Positions 11,669 through 24,790 of a DNA stretch of 64,000 bases are shown piece after piece; position 1 is the first letter of the stretch; the number at the start of each line of letters is the position of its first letter. The stretch covers positions 1,426,001 through 1,490,000 of the forward strand of contig CAKJVC010000068.1 of the NCBI GenBank assembly GCA_918026815.1. Reading direction: 5' to 3'. The notes below the pieces were generated by a model. The model ran no database searches. It saw only the letters and a list, made by a program, of their open reading frames with translations, and was not told the DNA's origin. The translations under genes were made by a program, and so were the position numbers. This DNA is from Chalara sp. BL73. Taxonomy: Eukaryota > Ascomycota > Leotiomycetes > Helotiales.

Positions 11669-14135
11669 TTTGAAGTTACGGTGGGACTATGGTATGCCGC
11701 TTGTTTTATTGTTGCGGTATATTGTAATGTATTGTTTCAAAAGCTGAAGTGAGAGATTTAGAATGTGAGGGGTAGTTTATATAAAGTTGGAGAAGAAAAT
11801 GGAGGGGAAGACTACGGGAAGGGCAGTATATATATGAATTTGGAAAGCTAAGGTTTGATGAGGCAAGCTAAAGGTTCTTTTCAGGCAGGCAATTCCTAGC
11901 TTGTGCTGTTTGTAACGGACCACATTGGTCTGAGAGACCGTTGGGATTTTGAGCGTCATTGTGTGACGGCCTCTAGATGGTGCAGATGTTAAGGATTAGT
12001 AACATAGGGGCAGCGGGAACTAGTCCTTCCCTTCTCTCGTTAGTCTGATATAGCTAACTAAAGGCACAATTTTCTTACCAGATTAAGGGCCAACTGAGAA
12101 TAGCCCACCCAAGGTAAGATCACGGTGTCTTTCATAGCCCATGCTAATATAATAGTGCAATCTTATCTTAGCTCAATATATTTTCCAAGAGCGATGGTTT
12201 GCCAGAGGTTAGTGATACGGTCAGCGGAAGCACTAAGAAACAGTACTAAAACCGCCGGTACAATTTTAGCGCAAGTCAAAAACGTTGGACCACCATTTCC
12301 TGGTACCAAATTTAGCTTCGACACAGAAGATAACACACTAATCTGATTGATATCATGACACCACTTGAGTTGGGTTGGATATATTAAGACTAGATGCATT
12401 TCCTCAGGATATAGCTATACAACAAAGATACCTTCAGACATATGGTTTAATACCAAAAAGGGGACGCGCCGATTTTCTAGAGTTAGGTCTTTGAGAAACT
12501 CAATGCGCGTTGCCTATTTGATGCTGCTTGTGGAGTTTCATCAAGATAACTACCTTGGTATTGGTTGATATCTAGCTTGATGTTAGTACAGCAGAAAATC
12601 CTGCTACAGAAGGTATAGCTATCTAATCCACGATATGCAGACATTCAGCAGAACAAAGGCGCAGGACTGTGAATGAACGCAGCTGTCAGGCAGAAATTAA
12701 GCGATTGTACATTTCCTTGCACGTCGATAATTAATGAACGTAGTTCCAAGCCAGCTTTGACAGAACTAGTAGGACCGCTCTAACGTTGGACTCTGGACAT
12801 TTGAGGTTTCGAACTTGCACAGAAATGCAGCAGATAGGTCATGGGTAACCATATTTTTAATGATTGGACAATTTTTAAGCCTGGTCACTTTTGTTCTTTT
12901 TCGGCAGAAAACGCGTCGTTTCCAGTGTCAAGCCATAACGGAAGAGTAAAAAGTGCTCGTTTTCATACAGAGGTCAAGAATACTCATCAGATGTACAGCA
13001 AAATAGTTTTCATTTATTCAATACCGCTATCAGACCGAAGAAACCTGAACTACGTAAAGGGTATCGCTCAAATCGAATAATAATTTCGAGTGGGTCGTAC
13101 CTTGATGCTATCTATTTCTCGTGCAGCTCGGTCTATGAGGACTTACTATGAGCCAAGATGATTTCAAATATTTACATGTGCTCTGCTGCCTGCAATCATT
13201 TTTGCGATTTGGATGTCTCTGAATTTTCAGCACAATCTAAGTATCAGACTACGCAGACATGCAAAAGTAAATAGCAAGGCTTGCATCGGGATTTTTTTTG
13301 ATCGGCTATGCAGTAGTAGCACAACTATATTGTGAAGTTCCCCCCTAAGATTGGCCATTAAGGTCGAGAACATCACAAAAGCTCTCAGTTCGCTTTTGAC
13401 AGGATGTGAAATGGCGAGCCACGTCTTCTTACATTATGGCACGAGTACCAGGATTGGATTTGGAATTCCTGGAGCGCCACTAAGCTATACCTGGAATGCA
13501 TATGAAAGGTCAGAATGTCTTAGAAATACAACAGAAATACGCCTAATATTCAATACCGGGCAAGGTTTAAATTTGCGCGTACTATTTACCCGTCGCGCTA
13601 GACGGTGTTATGCTAGCATGGATGCCTACTATGACATGCCGAATATTGAGTCTTCTCCATGGTAGCTGTGACATTACTAAAATGTTTGATAACTACTGAA
13701 CGGTATACCGCTGTCAACCATGGTCTGAATGCCCTGTTGACTAATCCATCCTGGCTCCTTTAGAAACGGCTTTTACATGCTGCAAACTGAGGCGGCGCTT
13801 TATAGCAAAAGTCGAGAGGCAAGATCATTGGCAGGCCCCCTTTGGAGGACTATCAATCCATAAATTTTCAACATACAAGTAAACAAATATTGCTGTGTGA
13901 AATGTTAAAGAGGAACTTTGGCTCTTTGCTAGATCCGTGAAGCACTAGACTGCTGCTCTGCAATGTTCTTGGCGTAAATCCTACAAAAATAATGAGGACA
14001 TGGGAGAAGAGGTAGACAAGTTTAGTTTTGGTTGTGTCTGAAACATTTGTTGCTATTCCGTTGGTACTCAATATTTCTGGATCAGTGACAAATCGCCTTC
14101 TCTTACGGTGCTGATGCCTCTTTCATTACACGCGC
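11669..14135. other. Long gene-poor AT-rich stretch
   Basis: About 2.5 kb. It holds several frames of 60-104 codons without family features and many stop codons in all frames. It looks like old, mutated non-coding DNA. I found no paired repeats. The last few hundred bases include the 3' UTR of the AA9 gene. Confidence 0.45.
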
Positions 14136-14938
14136 CTAACCTGTCCAGACAGCTGGTCCTGGAAGGGTGTAGCTTGTTGGCTATGCAGAAGTCAGTCTGA
14201 AATCCACTCAGATTTTCAATAAAATGATGTAGAGCACATACAATTGGGTAGTAGATGTTGATCATAAGCCCAGGGTCGGTGGCCTTGTAAGCCCCTGGGA
14301 AGGCAACAAGGGGTCCTGGATTTCCACTTCCTCCGCCGGTGACATTGATCTGCGCACAGGAGATATAGAACTGTGCACCGCCTGCAGAACTTGCGGAGTG
14401 GAGCGCGGTGTGCTCGACCCGCAGCAGATACTCGCCGCTTGGTAACGAAGCCGGAAGCCTGACCGAGACTTGGGTTGCTCCTATTCTCCCACGTCAGGAA
14501 CCATCCACACAATCATGTAGGGCCTTACATACCGTTAGTGGGCCATGTCAATGAGGTTCCCAGCCCGCCGGGGCCCTGCCCAAAGATCTTAAACCACACA
14601 TTTCCGCTTCCGTCCCAAGTCGCCGCTGTCTTACCAGACGGCACCTTTGCCAAGTACACCTGTAGCGGACCAGGATGGGAGATTGATGCCTTAGCTGTGA
14701 ACCCAATCGTCGAGCCTGCAGCAACGGTAGCTGTGGATGCAGATTTCGTAGCTCCGTCGACATTACAGCGGATACTCACAGAGTTGACATCTGTGACAGG
14801 GCCGTTAGTATAGTAGCCCGTCCATTGACGCACGTATTGCCATTCAGTGGTTGTGGCGCCGTTTGTGATAAGAGATGGGAAGACATAGTGTGCATTTGCT
14901 GCTGTTGCCAGCGCGAGAAGAAGGGTTGGGAACTGCAT
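14136..14938 (-). CDS. AA9 lytic polysaccharide monooxygenase (former GH61)
   Basis: This is a secreted copper enzyme that oxidatively cleaves cellulose or related glucans. Three exons, 14938-14533, 14480-14242 and 14180-14136, join in phase to give 229 residues. The signal peptide ([16 protein letters not shown]) ends exactly before His17, which becomes the N-terminal copper ligand. The second copper His is in SHPGP (about residue 88). His163 and the QFY motif (Gln172, Tyr174) complete the active site. [16 protein letters not shown] and the C-terminal [14 protein letters not shown] are standard AA9 blocks. There is no CBM1 domain. Upstream are two adjacent CreA-type motifs and a possible 5' UTR intron (GTATGT to TTTACAG). 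The call is certain; regioselectivity cannot be read from the sequence. Confidence 0.95.
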
Positions 14939-15649
14939 TTTGAATTTGAAACTCTTCAAATAAAACTCTCTCTGTAAACAACGAAACCAGAGTTGTTAAA
15001 AGGATAGAAAGTGACATACCTTTATTATGCCATTTGTACGGAGTGCGGATGTATCTCCCCGTTTAGCCATTCGCTTGTTTACCCTGATATTAAAGGGGCT
15101 TTTTACCCAGGAGAGAAGAGGGAGCATCAACGCTACATCCTCCGCTTAAGTACCCCGCCATGCAAATGCCGAGCCCAGGAGTTTGGATGACCTGCAATTT
15201 GAGTGGCTGACATTTTGAAGCCTTATCTATATGCTGTAGCAGATGACCTGGCTCCCTCACATACGCTTCTTTTGAAGCTTGCTTCGAGATCAAGGAGTCT
15301 GCGACTCCGAGGAAAGGCCATTATTGATCTAAATGGAGGAATTTTCCGCCTTGGGCATTAATAAAGCGAACATTACTATCATTGGCCTGGGCCGCATTTC
15401 CTCAATTTAAATCTGAAGACGTCAAGTAAGAGCTCTTTATGTGATAGGAGTGGCGCCAAAGTTAGCAGAGATTTGCGATAGAAGTTTAAATATATTTTTA
15501 CACATGGTTCAGAAGTATGTTAGAGACCGAAATAGAAGTCGAGAGAGAACTTAAGCAAAGTTAAGAGTGAACCTGAGAGGCATGAAAATGTGTTGTGTTC
15601 CAGAATTTATAGTTAGTGTTACAAGACAAACCTTATACTTCCCTTCACA
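14939..15649. promoter_or_regulatory. Upstream region of the AA9 gene and 3' flank of FPGS
   Basis: About 710 bp. On the AA9 strand it carries two SYGGRG motifs close together (see 15140-15158) and an AT-rich core near 15020. The part near 15650 belongs to the FPGS 3' UTR. Confidence 0.4.
15140..15158 (-). promoter_or_regulatory. Two adjacent CreA-type motifs
   Basis: On the AA9 coding strand GCGGGG (15158-15153) and GCGGAG (15145-15140) both match SYGGRG, the CreA carbon-catabolite repressor consensus. They lie about 210 bp upstream of the AA9 start. Pairs of such sites are usual where CreA binding is functional. The sites are seen; function is inferred. Confidence 0.35.
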
Positions 15650-17820
15650 CTAGTTTACAGACTGCTGTGAGGTTTCAAGAATGTCCAGAGCTCGACCCAC
15701 CAGATGTATACTGCCTGTGACAAAGACACCAATTTGCTCCTCTCCTTTATCTTCCTTAGTCTGCATCTTGTCCGAATTTTCGGTATCGCTGATTTTGTTT
15801 ACGTTCGCGATGTCTCTCACGAAGTCGATGGCATCATCGATGCTGGGAAGAACATCAACTCTCGGAACTGGTAACGCCGTTAAGTCCTTCCCAGTCGCCT
15901 GGTTCGCTTCTAAGGAAGCCCATTTCTCTGCTAGTCTTCTCTGGAAGCTAAGATTTGCAATCTCCTAAGTATTGATGTCAGCTTTTCGAGATTCATGCAA
16001 GATCATTGAGCAGTACATACTTCGCTATCATTGGAGAGATTGACAAAGTCGTTCTTAGAAGACTTGTTTCCGACCGAAGCACTCGGGCAAAATATAACAT
16101 GGTGTGGTCTGGCAGATCCCGAAAGGTTCTGCTGGTTTGGTGGCAGCTGGGCGGTGTGCCCAGTAACATGCTTGTGGAGAATGTCAAGAAGCTTGAATGG
16201 GTCACGAAGTCCTTGCTGATTGAATATCAAGACACGGGTCTTGAACCTGGATACGTACTGTTAGCTAAAGTCTTAGAATACTCGAGCCACATACCTCCTC
16301 GCTCTCTGGGTGTACCATGCGGCAGCAAAATTCATGCTATCTTCCGTGTGAGCACCATCTAAGTACCACGTAATAGCCTTTTAAACAATAAAGTTAGCGC
16401 TATATGATACGGATGAACAATAATTACTATTAAGGCTGTACATTTTCTTTCTTGGTCTCAAATCTCCCGCGCCAGACCATTTGCTCAAGGCCATCTACAA
16501 ACTCCTTGGGCAACGCATTTTTACGACTACTCAGGTCTAGTTTTCCGACGGGTTTATTTGCAAGAGAAAAATCGTTGTTCATGAATTTCTGAAGCACAGT
16601 TTCTACTAGGCTCACAGCAAGATTTGCATTCTCCCTGAGAATGGAGACCGTTAGAGTCTAATATAACTTGCCAAGTTTAATTGGCTATTGTGATGTTCGG
16701 ATGGGGATCGAAAGTCTACATACCGCTGAAACTCAAAAGATGGCTGAATATTGACTTCTTCCACTCTTCCTAAGCGATCAGTGACATTATGTAGAATCAC
16801 ACCTCGCTCCTTTGCAACATTTTGGAGGACCTTCATCGCATCCTCAGGCTGATGAACTGTGAAAGACGGAGCACCCAATTTCTGTATACCCGCTTTGTGA
16901 CGAGCAATTTGTGTGAGCTCGGTGCCCAAAGCAAACGTGTGGTCGATCCCTAAAGCGGTGATACCTGTGCAGGCTGGGTGTTCCACAATGTTCGTAGAGT
17001 CAAATTCACCTCCTATTCCAGTTTCATAAATTGCTATATTGATACCTTCTTGCAAGAAAACATGATAGCTCATGAGGGTTAAGAAGCGGAAGTATACCGG
17101 TCTTGGCTCAATAGGCATGTCCTCTGATGAGCCATTTTCAGCTGCTGTGGCGAGCTTGGCTTCCAGTAGATCATGAACTTCGAAAAAGTACTTGGCGAAC
17201 AACTCGGGGGAGATGGGGGTTGTGTTAATACGTATTCGCTCACGAACAGAAATTAAGTGTGGTGAGGTGTAAAGACCAACTTTTTTGGGGAATCCATAAT
17301 TCTTTCGATACTGAGCGAGGATCGAATTCACATATGCACAGGTTGTCCCTTTGCCTTTAGTGCCAGCCACATGAACGACATTCAGACTATCTAAATCCGA
17401 GGACTGTAAATTTACGTTAGTAACTCAATAAGAGCTCCTTTTAATCTAAAAACCATACCGAATATCCTATCATAGAAAGATACTTTCTCATATCCTTAGT
17501 TGCATTCTCGTCGGGTTTGATGCCCGCTTCCATCCGTTTCTTAAGCACATCGTAAGGGGTTTGAAACGTATTCAACAATGCTACCGCATCCTGGCTCTGG
17601 TTAGAATTCAGAAGATCAAGAACGCTTGGCATATTTGATCTTATATGCAACAAGTACAGCGGCAGGAAAAGCCCGAGACCGTGACACGTGATTTACTTAC
17701 ATCATAAGTCCGGCTCCTTCCAGCAGTATATGATCTCCTGATACATCTTAAACATATTGACGGCTGCCTAAGACCGAGTCGAAGGAAAGAGCGTAAGGCC
17801 CGACCATAGTTTGATGTCAT
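15650..17820 (-). CDS. Folylpolyglutamate synthase
   Basis: It adds glutamates to folates by ATP-dependent ligation, in cytosol and mitochondria. Seven exons join in phase: 17820-17701, 17590-17459, 17403-16724, 16634-16442, 16377-16295, 16246-16021 and 15964-15650, giving 582 residues. The ATP loop is AGTKGKGT (about residue 98). YLDGAHTEDS, RVLIFNQQGLRDP and the C-terminal VFVTGSIHLVGRALD are diagnostic. Exon 1 encodes an Arg-rich amphipathic leader (MTSNYGRALRSFLRLGL) that looks mitochondrial. It joins RTYD to DAVALLN across a 110-bp intron. A second ATG at 17632 lies inside that intron, in frame with exon 2, and would give a form without the leader. Identification is certain; the start isoforms are inferred. 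Confidence 0.95.
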
Positions 17821-18638
17821 GCCGAGGATCAATGTCAAAGCAAGTAGGCCTGTCCTGTATTGAAGGGAGAAAGAGATAGGTTGCAGGAAAAAGCTTTGAC
17901 CGTCTTAAGTCACGTGAACGCACTGAATACCAGCAAACTGGCGAAGAATGACTTCGGTGTTTTGGTAAGGAAGTAAATAATAAGAAAACTTGACTTATTG
18001 TTTTAGAATTAATCTGTACTTGATCTGGAAGTCGATACACTTTATCACATTGAAAGTTGCCTATAATAGTTCGATAAACAGTAGAGCAACTAACATTGCC
18101 TTCACCTCACAAACTGGCTTCATACATATATACAGTAACACTGATCATGTCTTCGACCCAAGAAAGTTTAGGGCCATAACAATGTTTTTGAGATTTCGGA
18201 ATTAAGTTAGTGTTCGCACGTTAATTATTTCTAATCCGGCGTACCGTCCAAGCTCGAACCTATTGATCTCAAATAAGGTAGTTGCACAAATATGTATTGT
18301 CTTTCTCAGATCCGCTTCAAACACTCCCTCCAAACTGGAACCCATCGCAAAGAGTCTAACAGTGAGCACCCTATCTAGCAACACCTGTCCATTTCAATAT
18401 TTGACGTCGCGGTCAGAATAGATATAGATATCACGGAAGAAAGACACAATCCACGAATTGAAACATTGCTGCCAGACTCTATTTGTCTCATCTTCTCCAA
18501 ACAAGAATCAGTACGATGGCTCAGCCCTAATGTGGCTTGCAAAATGCAATGTTCTTGTAAATTTCACCTATGATTGCTACCCAGATACGCTATGCTAATT
18601 AGACAGCAACATCAATCCAGGATATCACGAAAATACGC
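17821..18638. other. Intergenic between FPGS promoter and disordered-protein 3' end
   Basis: About 820 bp, AT-rich, with no supportable frame. It should hold the FPGS promoter and the 3' UTR of the next minus-strand gene. Confidence 0.5.
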
Positions 18639-20846
18639 TCAATATGTCTCTTTCAATTCCTCCTCAGCTTGAGCCGACTTCATGAGTTCAGCATTCATGC
18701 GCGCAATTTCTTCTCTCGCCTTCACATCTTCTGGATCCTCAACAATTTCAGGCTCTACCTTTGAAATTGGGGCTGCCTCGACTTTTACGTCTTCCTCGCT
18801 CTTCACAGCCTCTGGTGCAGTGGTCTCAGGCAGTGATGGAGCGTCCTCCTTTGGCGCGTGCGTGGGAACAGGGGCCACATATTCCGCATCTACCTCGATA
18901 TTTGCTTCTGGGACCTCTGAAATTTCTGGTACATCTGCATTCTCTGGAGATGCTGCGACTTCTGGAACGTCTTGAATGGTCTTATCTGTTGCTGTCTCTA
19001 CTTCGGAGCTGATAACCTTTGTGACTTCTGCATCTTGAATTGGAACAGTAGGTTGAGTAGGTTCCTCTACAGGCTCAGTTGTATGTTCAGGATCCTTGAT
19101 ATTCGAAGGTTGTACCACTGGAGTTTCTTTAGTACCCTCTGCTTCTGCAGCTGAGGCCTCCTCATTTGCGGTTGAAATTGGTTCTTCCCTCTTTTCCTCT
19201 TCAACTTCTGCGGTTGCAACGTTGAAAGGCTGCTCTTCTTCAGTTTTATAAGATTCATCAGGAGTTTCAACATCCTCTAAAGGTTTAATGACTGGACTAA
19301 CTGGTTTTGGAACAGAGCTGGAGTCCAGAATTGGCTTCGAAGGCTCTTCTGCTGCTAAGGTAGGGGCTGCTGAAGGGGATGACTTCTTCTCTGGCTCCTT
19401 GGCATGCATCTTTGAGGCAGCAGCAGCGGCCTTTCCTGCTGGCTTGGTTAATGCTGAAGCTACTTTGGCAACGGGCCTTGCCACAGGGCTAGCTTTATGC
19501 GATTCGCTTGCTTTGTGAGCCGCTTCTCTAGTTGCCGGAAGTTTGACAGATTGCGCTCTTTGTGGTGGAGGCGTTGCAGCAGCTGCAGCAGTCTTGGAAG
19601 CTGAGGACGTAGTGGGTCGCATCATTCGATTCAAGAACGAGTCATCAGCTGGTACCGATTTTGGCAAACTCTGGCGCGATGGCTGCTTCTTGAGAGAAGC
19701 TGGAGGCGGACCGAGGGATGGTCTACTACTGGTTTTATTCAGTGTAGATGCTTTCCGGGTCAGAGTGCTCTTAGCAGAAGCAGTGCTGGCTCTGCTTGGT
19801 GAACGAGCTACTAAAGTTTGAGCTTGTAAGTTCCCAGACGCTCGACTCAGGGACTGACGTGGAGGGGTCTTTCCAGTTGCAGTTTTGGAGCCGGATGATG
19901 CTGTATGGGCCATCAAAGATGCTGGAAGCTTCACTGGGCGAGTGGGCGATTTTGGTTTTGGTTTTACAAACCCAGTTTGTGGCGGAGAAGCCTGTATCCG
20001 TGTCTGAGATGCGCTCGAGCGAGATGCGCCAGTGGGTGGACGACTGGAGGACTTTGAGGTCTGAGCTGGGGCAAGGGATGCTCTACTAGACTTTTTCTCG
20101 GACTCCTTGTCTGATGCTTTTGTGGTTCTTTCTTCGGGGCGGCCTCGACCTCTAGGTGTGGTTGGCGTTCTTGGAACAGCTGGTGACTTTGCTGGGGAAA
20201 CTTTCGATGCTACAGCTGCCTTGGCCGTGGAAATTGGGGCTGGCCGACTAGTTGCTTTCCCGCTCGAAGTTTTTTCTGTTGTAGTCTTTGTCTTGGTAGT
20301 TCCGTTGGTGTTTCCATTCGTCTTCTCCTCATCTAGTTTCCCTTTCTTTTCTGCCTTCTTCACCTCAAGCTTGGGAACTTCTACTTTGGATACTTCCTTG
20401 GGCTTCGGCCGCTCTGATATCTTCTTCTCTTCAGCAGTTTTTGGGGTCTCTACCTCAGGTATCGAGTCCTCGATAACTGCTGTGTTCTTCGCCTTGCTGT
20501 ATTCTGAGGTTGTAGACTCTTTTCGCTCCAAAGCTGGTCGAGTCTCCTCATCAGTACTGAAACTTGTTCTCCGCTTCGAAGTGCTTGGTTCACCACTCGC
20601 GTCCCTCCTGATTTGCAGACCTATTTGTCCACTTTTCTCCACAGTCACAAAGCTTGTCCGGATCTTTGAAAGTGGTCGAGGTGAAGTTCCATTACTTGTG
20701 ATACCTGCAGTCTTCAGTACACGCTCATAACAAGAAAGAATGAGAAACGAACCTGTTGCGGAGGGAGAACGGCCTCTATCTGATGGCGGACTGGTAGACT
20801 GGTCCTTGTTCTCGAACATGGCGCGCAGATTGCGCACTCCAGACAT
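18639..20846 (-). CDS. Large intrinsically disordered protein, conserved fungal N-terminus
   Basis: Function unknown. Two exons, 20846-20753 and 20704-18639, join in phase to 719 residues. The 48-bp intron (GTTCGT to CTGCAG) happens to be open, so without it the frame reads 735 codons. The N-terminus MSGVRNLRAMFENK, then DRGRSPS and RPLSKIRTSFVTVE, is a short block shared by many filamentous fungi. The middle is Ser/Pro/Lys/Ala-rich and strongly basic. The last ~220 residues turn acidic (Glu/Val/Pro/Thr repeats such as EVPE and VEEPT). The C-terminus is a short charged helix (KAREEIARMNAELMKSAQAE). No enzyme domain or membrane segment is visible. The basic-then-acidic layout suggests a scaffold or microtubule/actin-type adaptor, which is only a guess. 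Confidence 0.8.
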   Translation of the reverse strand: MSGVRNLRAMFENKDQSTSPPSDRGRSPSATGSFLILSCYERVLKTAGITSNGTSPRPLSKIRTSFVTVEKSGQIGLQIRRDASGEPSTSKRRTSFSTDEETRPALERKESTTSEYSKAKNTAVIEDSIPEVETPKTAEEKKISERPKPKEVSKVEVPKLEVKKAEKKGKLDEEKTNGNTNGTTKTKTTTEKTSSGKATSRPAPISTAKAAVASKVSPAKSPAVPRTPTTPRGRGRPEERTTKASDKESEKKSSRASLAPAQTSKSSSRPPTGASRSSASQTRIQASPPQTGFVKPKPKSPTRPVKLPASLMAHTASSGSKTATGKTPPRQSLSRASGNLQAQTLVARSPSRASTASAKSTLTRKASTLNKTSSRPSLGPPPASLKKQPSRQSLPKSVPADDSFLNRMMRPTTSSASKTAAAAATPPPQRAQSVKLPATREAAHKASESHKASPVARPVAKVASALTKPAGKAAAAASKMHAKEPEKKSSPSAAPTLAAEEPSKPILDSSSVPKPVSPVIKPLEDVETPDESYKTEEEQPFNVATAEVEEEKREEPISTANEEASAAEAEGTKETPVVQPSNIKDPEHTTEPVEEPTQPTVPIQDAEVTKVISSEVETATDKTIQDVPEVAASPENADVPEISEVPEANIEVDAEYVAPVPTHAPKEDAPSLPETTAPEAVKSEEDVKVEAAPISKVEPEIVEDPEDVKAREEIARMNAELMKSAQAEEELKETY

Positions 20847-21539
20847 GTTGAGAGATTACCAGTGCGGATGTATTTATTAGATATTATTAGAAAGAGCCAG
20901 CTTTGTCCTGACTCACCCGCTTCGTCTCCGAGGCGAAGGAAGACGGACAACTATAGAATCACAAGAATTGAATGTTGACTATGGGGATTTCGAAGTGAAT
21001 AGAACCACCGCCCCTTGCATGCGCCTGGCGCTCTCAAATTAGAATGTGGTATGATGGTGTGCCTAGAACTGGTAGGACAACTGGTGAGACAACACGTTTT
21101 GACGGGTGTGTTACGCGACACGACACTGTAAACAAACAGATCGGAAAGAAAAGCTTCCAGAGCAGATCTTTTGAATACCGTGGCTTTGTGATAATGGAGG
21201 GTGTTGGTAGATGTCGCACTGGTCGTCTCGAATATATCAGAGGAATTATTACTATGCAGGGGGAAGAGAGCTGATTCGGCTGATGAGGTTTGGAGAAAAG
21301 AGAGAAGAAGTGGAGCCAAAAAAAGGGGTAGCTGCAGCGGCGCGTGTTTGTTAAGGTGGTACTGTAGATTGCTCTAAAACTTTAAGGTTTCCAGTGCGAC
21401 AGTGCAAGGTTAGGCGATTAGAAGCACATAACGCCGATGCAGACACTACCCTGTATGCTTGGGGCTTGGGATTGAGGGAGCTACAGGGCTTCCAAAAAAG
21501 TTTGGGAGCGATATCGCTCTCTAAGCAAGAACAAACACA
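20847..21539. promoter_or_regulatory. Divergent promoter region
   Basis: About 690 bp between the disordered-protein gene (minus) and LYS12 (plus). It must contain both promoters. The short frames on both strands overlap each other and look like shadows. No clear consensus site was singled out. Confidence 0.5.
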
Positions 21540-22676
<1,137 letters not shown>

Positions 22677-23183
22677 GCATGATACTTGAATTGAAAAGCA
22701 TTGAAAATTTGAAACATGGTTTCTAGACAAACTTCCACATTCTCCGCCTATTTCCTTTTGTAAAATAACTATTTGTATAACCAACATTCAAAATATTTGA
22801 ATATTCTAGAATACCTGGACTACTTAGCATTCCCATTATTGGAATATGAACAAACATCCCTAAAATGATTTTCATCAATGTGATGGAAGAATCGGTGCCA
22901 AATATATTGGCGCCTTGAATCTAAGGCATTAAAGATTTGCCATCAAATTATTTTGAGCGAGGTAGATTACATCAAGAAGAGGTCCAAATCAAGATTCCAA
23001 CTCCTTCCAACTCAAGGATTAGAGATCTCATACATTAATTCAAACTATTGACCATCGCTGTATTCAGTGTAAGAGTTCGCAGAACCCAATGCTAGACATA
23101 TGCCTTGCTAACCGCTCACAGAATCGCTCTCTATCACTTGGTCGGCCCATTCTTTAGCCCCGTGGGCTCACAACCACATCAAA
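22677..23183. other. Intergenic, nothing recognised
   Basis: About 500 bp between LYS12 and the mitochondrial S8 gene on the same strand. It is AT-rich and holds the LYS12 3' UTR and the next promoter. Confidence 0.5.
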
Positions 23184-23672
23184 ATGTCACTCGTAAACCT
23201 CGCCCACGTCTGCTCCCACCTGCAAAATGCCTCGAAAGCGCGACTTGGCCTAACATCTGTGCCCTCCACAAATCTCCACCTCAACCTCCTGCTCGCGATG
23301 CAACAAGCTGGCTTCCTCTCCTCCGTCACGCGAGGCGGCCTCACGCCGCCCCCTCTCGAAAACCTTTCCGGCTATGTTCCCGAGCCGGTCACACAGGAGA
23401 ATATCAGCACGCGGAGGTTATGGCTCGGCATGAAGTATTGGAATAATGAGCCGGTGCTGAAAGAGATGAGCCTAGTTAGCAAACCGACGAAGAGAATTTG
23501 GATGGGTAGTGAAGGCATATCAAAGGTTGTTAGGGGAAGCCCGGCCATGGGAGTAAGTGGATTAACAAGGCCGGGAGAGTGTATGTTTGTTAGTACGGAT
23601 AGGGGAATCCTGGAGGCGAGAGAGTGTGCGGAGAGGAAGGTGGGAGGGATGCTGTTATGTAGGGTTATCTAA
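23184..23672 (+). CDS. MRPS8: Mitochondrial small-subunit ribosomal protein uS8m
   Basis: A mitoribosome component, single exon, 162 residues with the stop at 23670. It starts MSLVNLAHVCSHLQNASKAR, the usual uS8m beginning. The C-terminal half holds the S8 signature (SKPTKRIWMGSEGISKVVRG, then a GECMFVSTDRGILEAREC segment matching the S8 GxxxSTxxG block) and ends CRVI. The length fits fungal uS8m. An in-frame upstream start is not apparent. Confidence 0.92.
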   Translation: MSLVNLAHVCSHLQNASKARLGLTSVPSTNLHLNLLLAMQQAGFLSSVTRGGLTPPPLENLSGYVPEPVTQENISTRRLWLGMKYWNNEPVLKEMSLVSKPTKRIWMGSEGISKVVRGSPAMGVSGLTRPGECMFVSTDRGILEARECAERKVGGMLLCRVI

Positions 23673-24790
23673 GAATGGTGTACGATTGGTATGGCATTGG
23701 TGGCGCAACTGTGCTTGGACATGGAACTGTATAAAAGCATGATGGGGCTTCGTCATGGCATCAACTGTGTTAAGTTGATTGAGGGCTTCAACGAGCGGCT
23801 AGAGGGAACACTTATACCTACAGCCTGTGATGAAATTCAGCAATATATCTGCTATGATTATTGTATATTTTGCAAAATCATAAGAGGGGAACTAGATATA
23901 AGAAGTGTATTAATATCAAACTCCGAACCAGTAAATCTTCGAGCTATGAAGGACTCACCCAACCCTCTTATCATCTGTCTGCCACTTTGGATAATGTACA
24001 ACTAGTATTAACCCCTAGCAATGCCTCCTTATTTCCAACAGAGTAACATTTCTAAGTATGAGCAACCCGTTCTCAGGTATATCAACCTGATTAGCCTACT
24101 TTCAATATGCGAAGACCTTCTGGGCAGCTACAAAGAAGGAATCAAGTCTCTTGGATGATACTTTAATGACTTCTTTCGATATGACTATCGGCCGAAGTCG
24201 TTCTATTACACAAATGTATTCTTATTTGTGATATATAGAGATAGCTCACTACCTCGAGGTCCAGGCTAGTGGTCAGTCCCGGTATTCCAAGAACATGAAG
24301 TTTAGAAATTTATACATTAGACCATTTACACAAGCGAAAATCTTGGGGTGCTTGTGGAATAGAAGGTTTTCTTTAGCTGTTGTGTACGGAATGTGTGTAT
24401 ATAGTAGTAGAGGGGTGTGCGTCAAGTTCGTATGCCTTTTAAATGAGGCACCGATAGTTCTGAAGCATTGGAAGGGAGATAAAAATAGGACGCAGCTAGG
24501 TGTGTAATTAAAGAGTTTCTTCCAAGGCGCATACATTAGCCGCCCCTCGTCGATTGGCTGAAGTTGACTACATCTTGCCGCCCAAGCTGTCAAGCTGCAA
24601 GTGAACCCTCCCCCCACCAAGAGTAATCGTGCCTTGATGTTGCTTGTTACTGTAAGTGCCTTTCATTTCTGCAGCTGCCATTCGCTGTCCTCAGTTGTTT
24701 CCATACCTCGATCTGTATTTCTTCTTCATCGTGCAAAGTCCGCCATCTTCTGCTATAACCTTCTCCCTATTTGATCTTTGGCTACACAAA
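23673..24790. other. Intergenic, nothing recognised
   Basis: About 1.1 kb. Frames up to 115 codons on minus have no recognisable content. The CT-rich final 200 bp look like the promoter of the next plus-strand gene. Confidence 0.5.

Noticed and set aside
20107..20730. 207-codon plus-strand frame
   Set aside because: It is antisense to the low-complexity Ser/Pro/Lys-rich gene; repetitive codons keep the opposite strand open.
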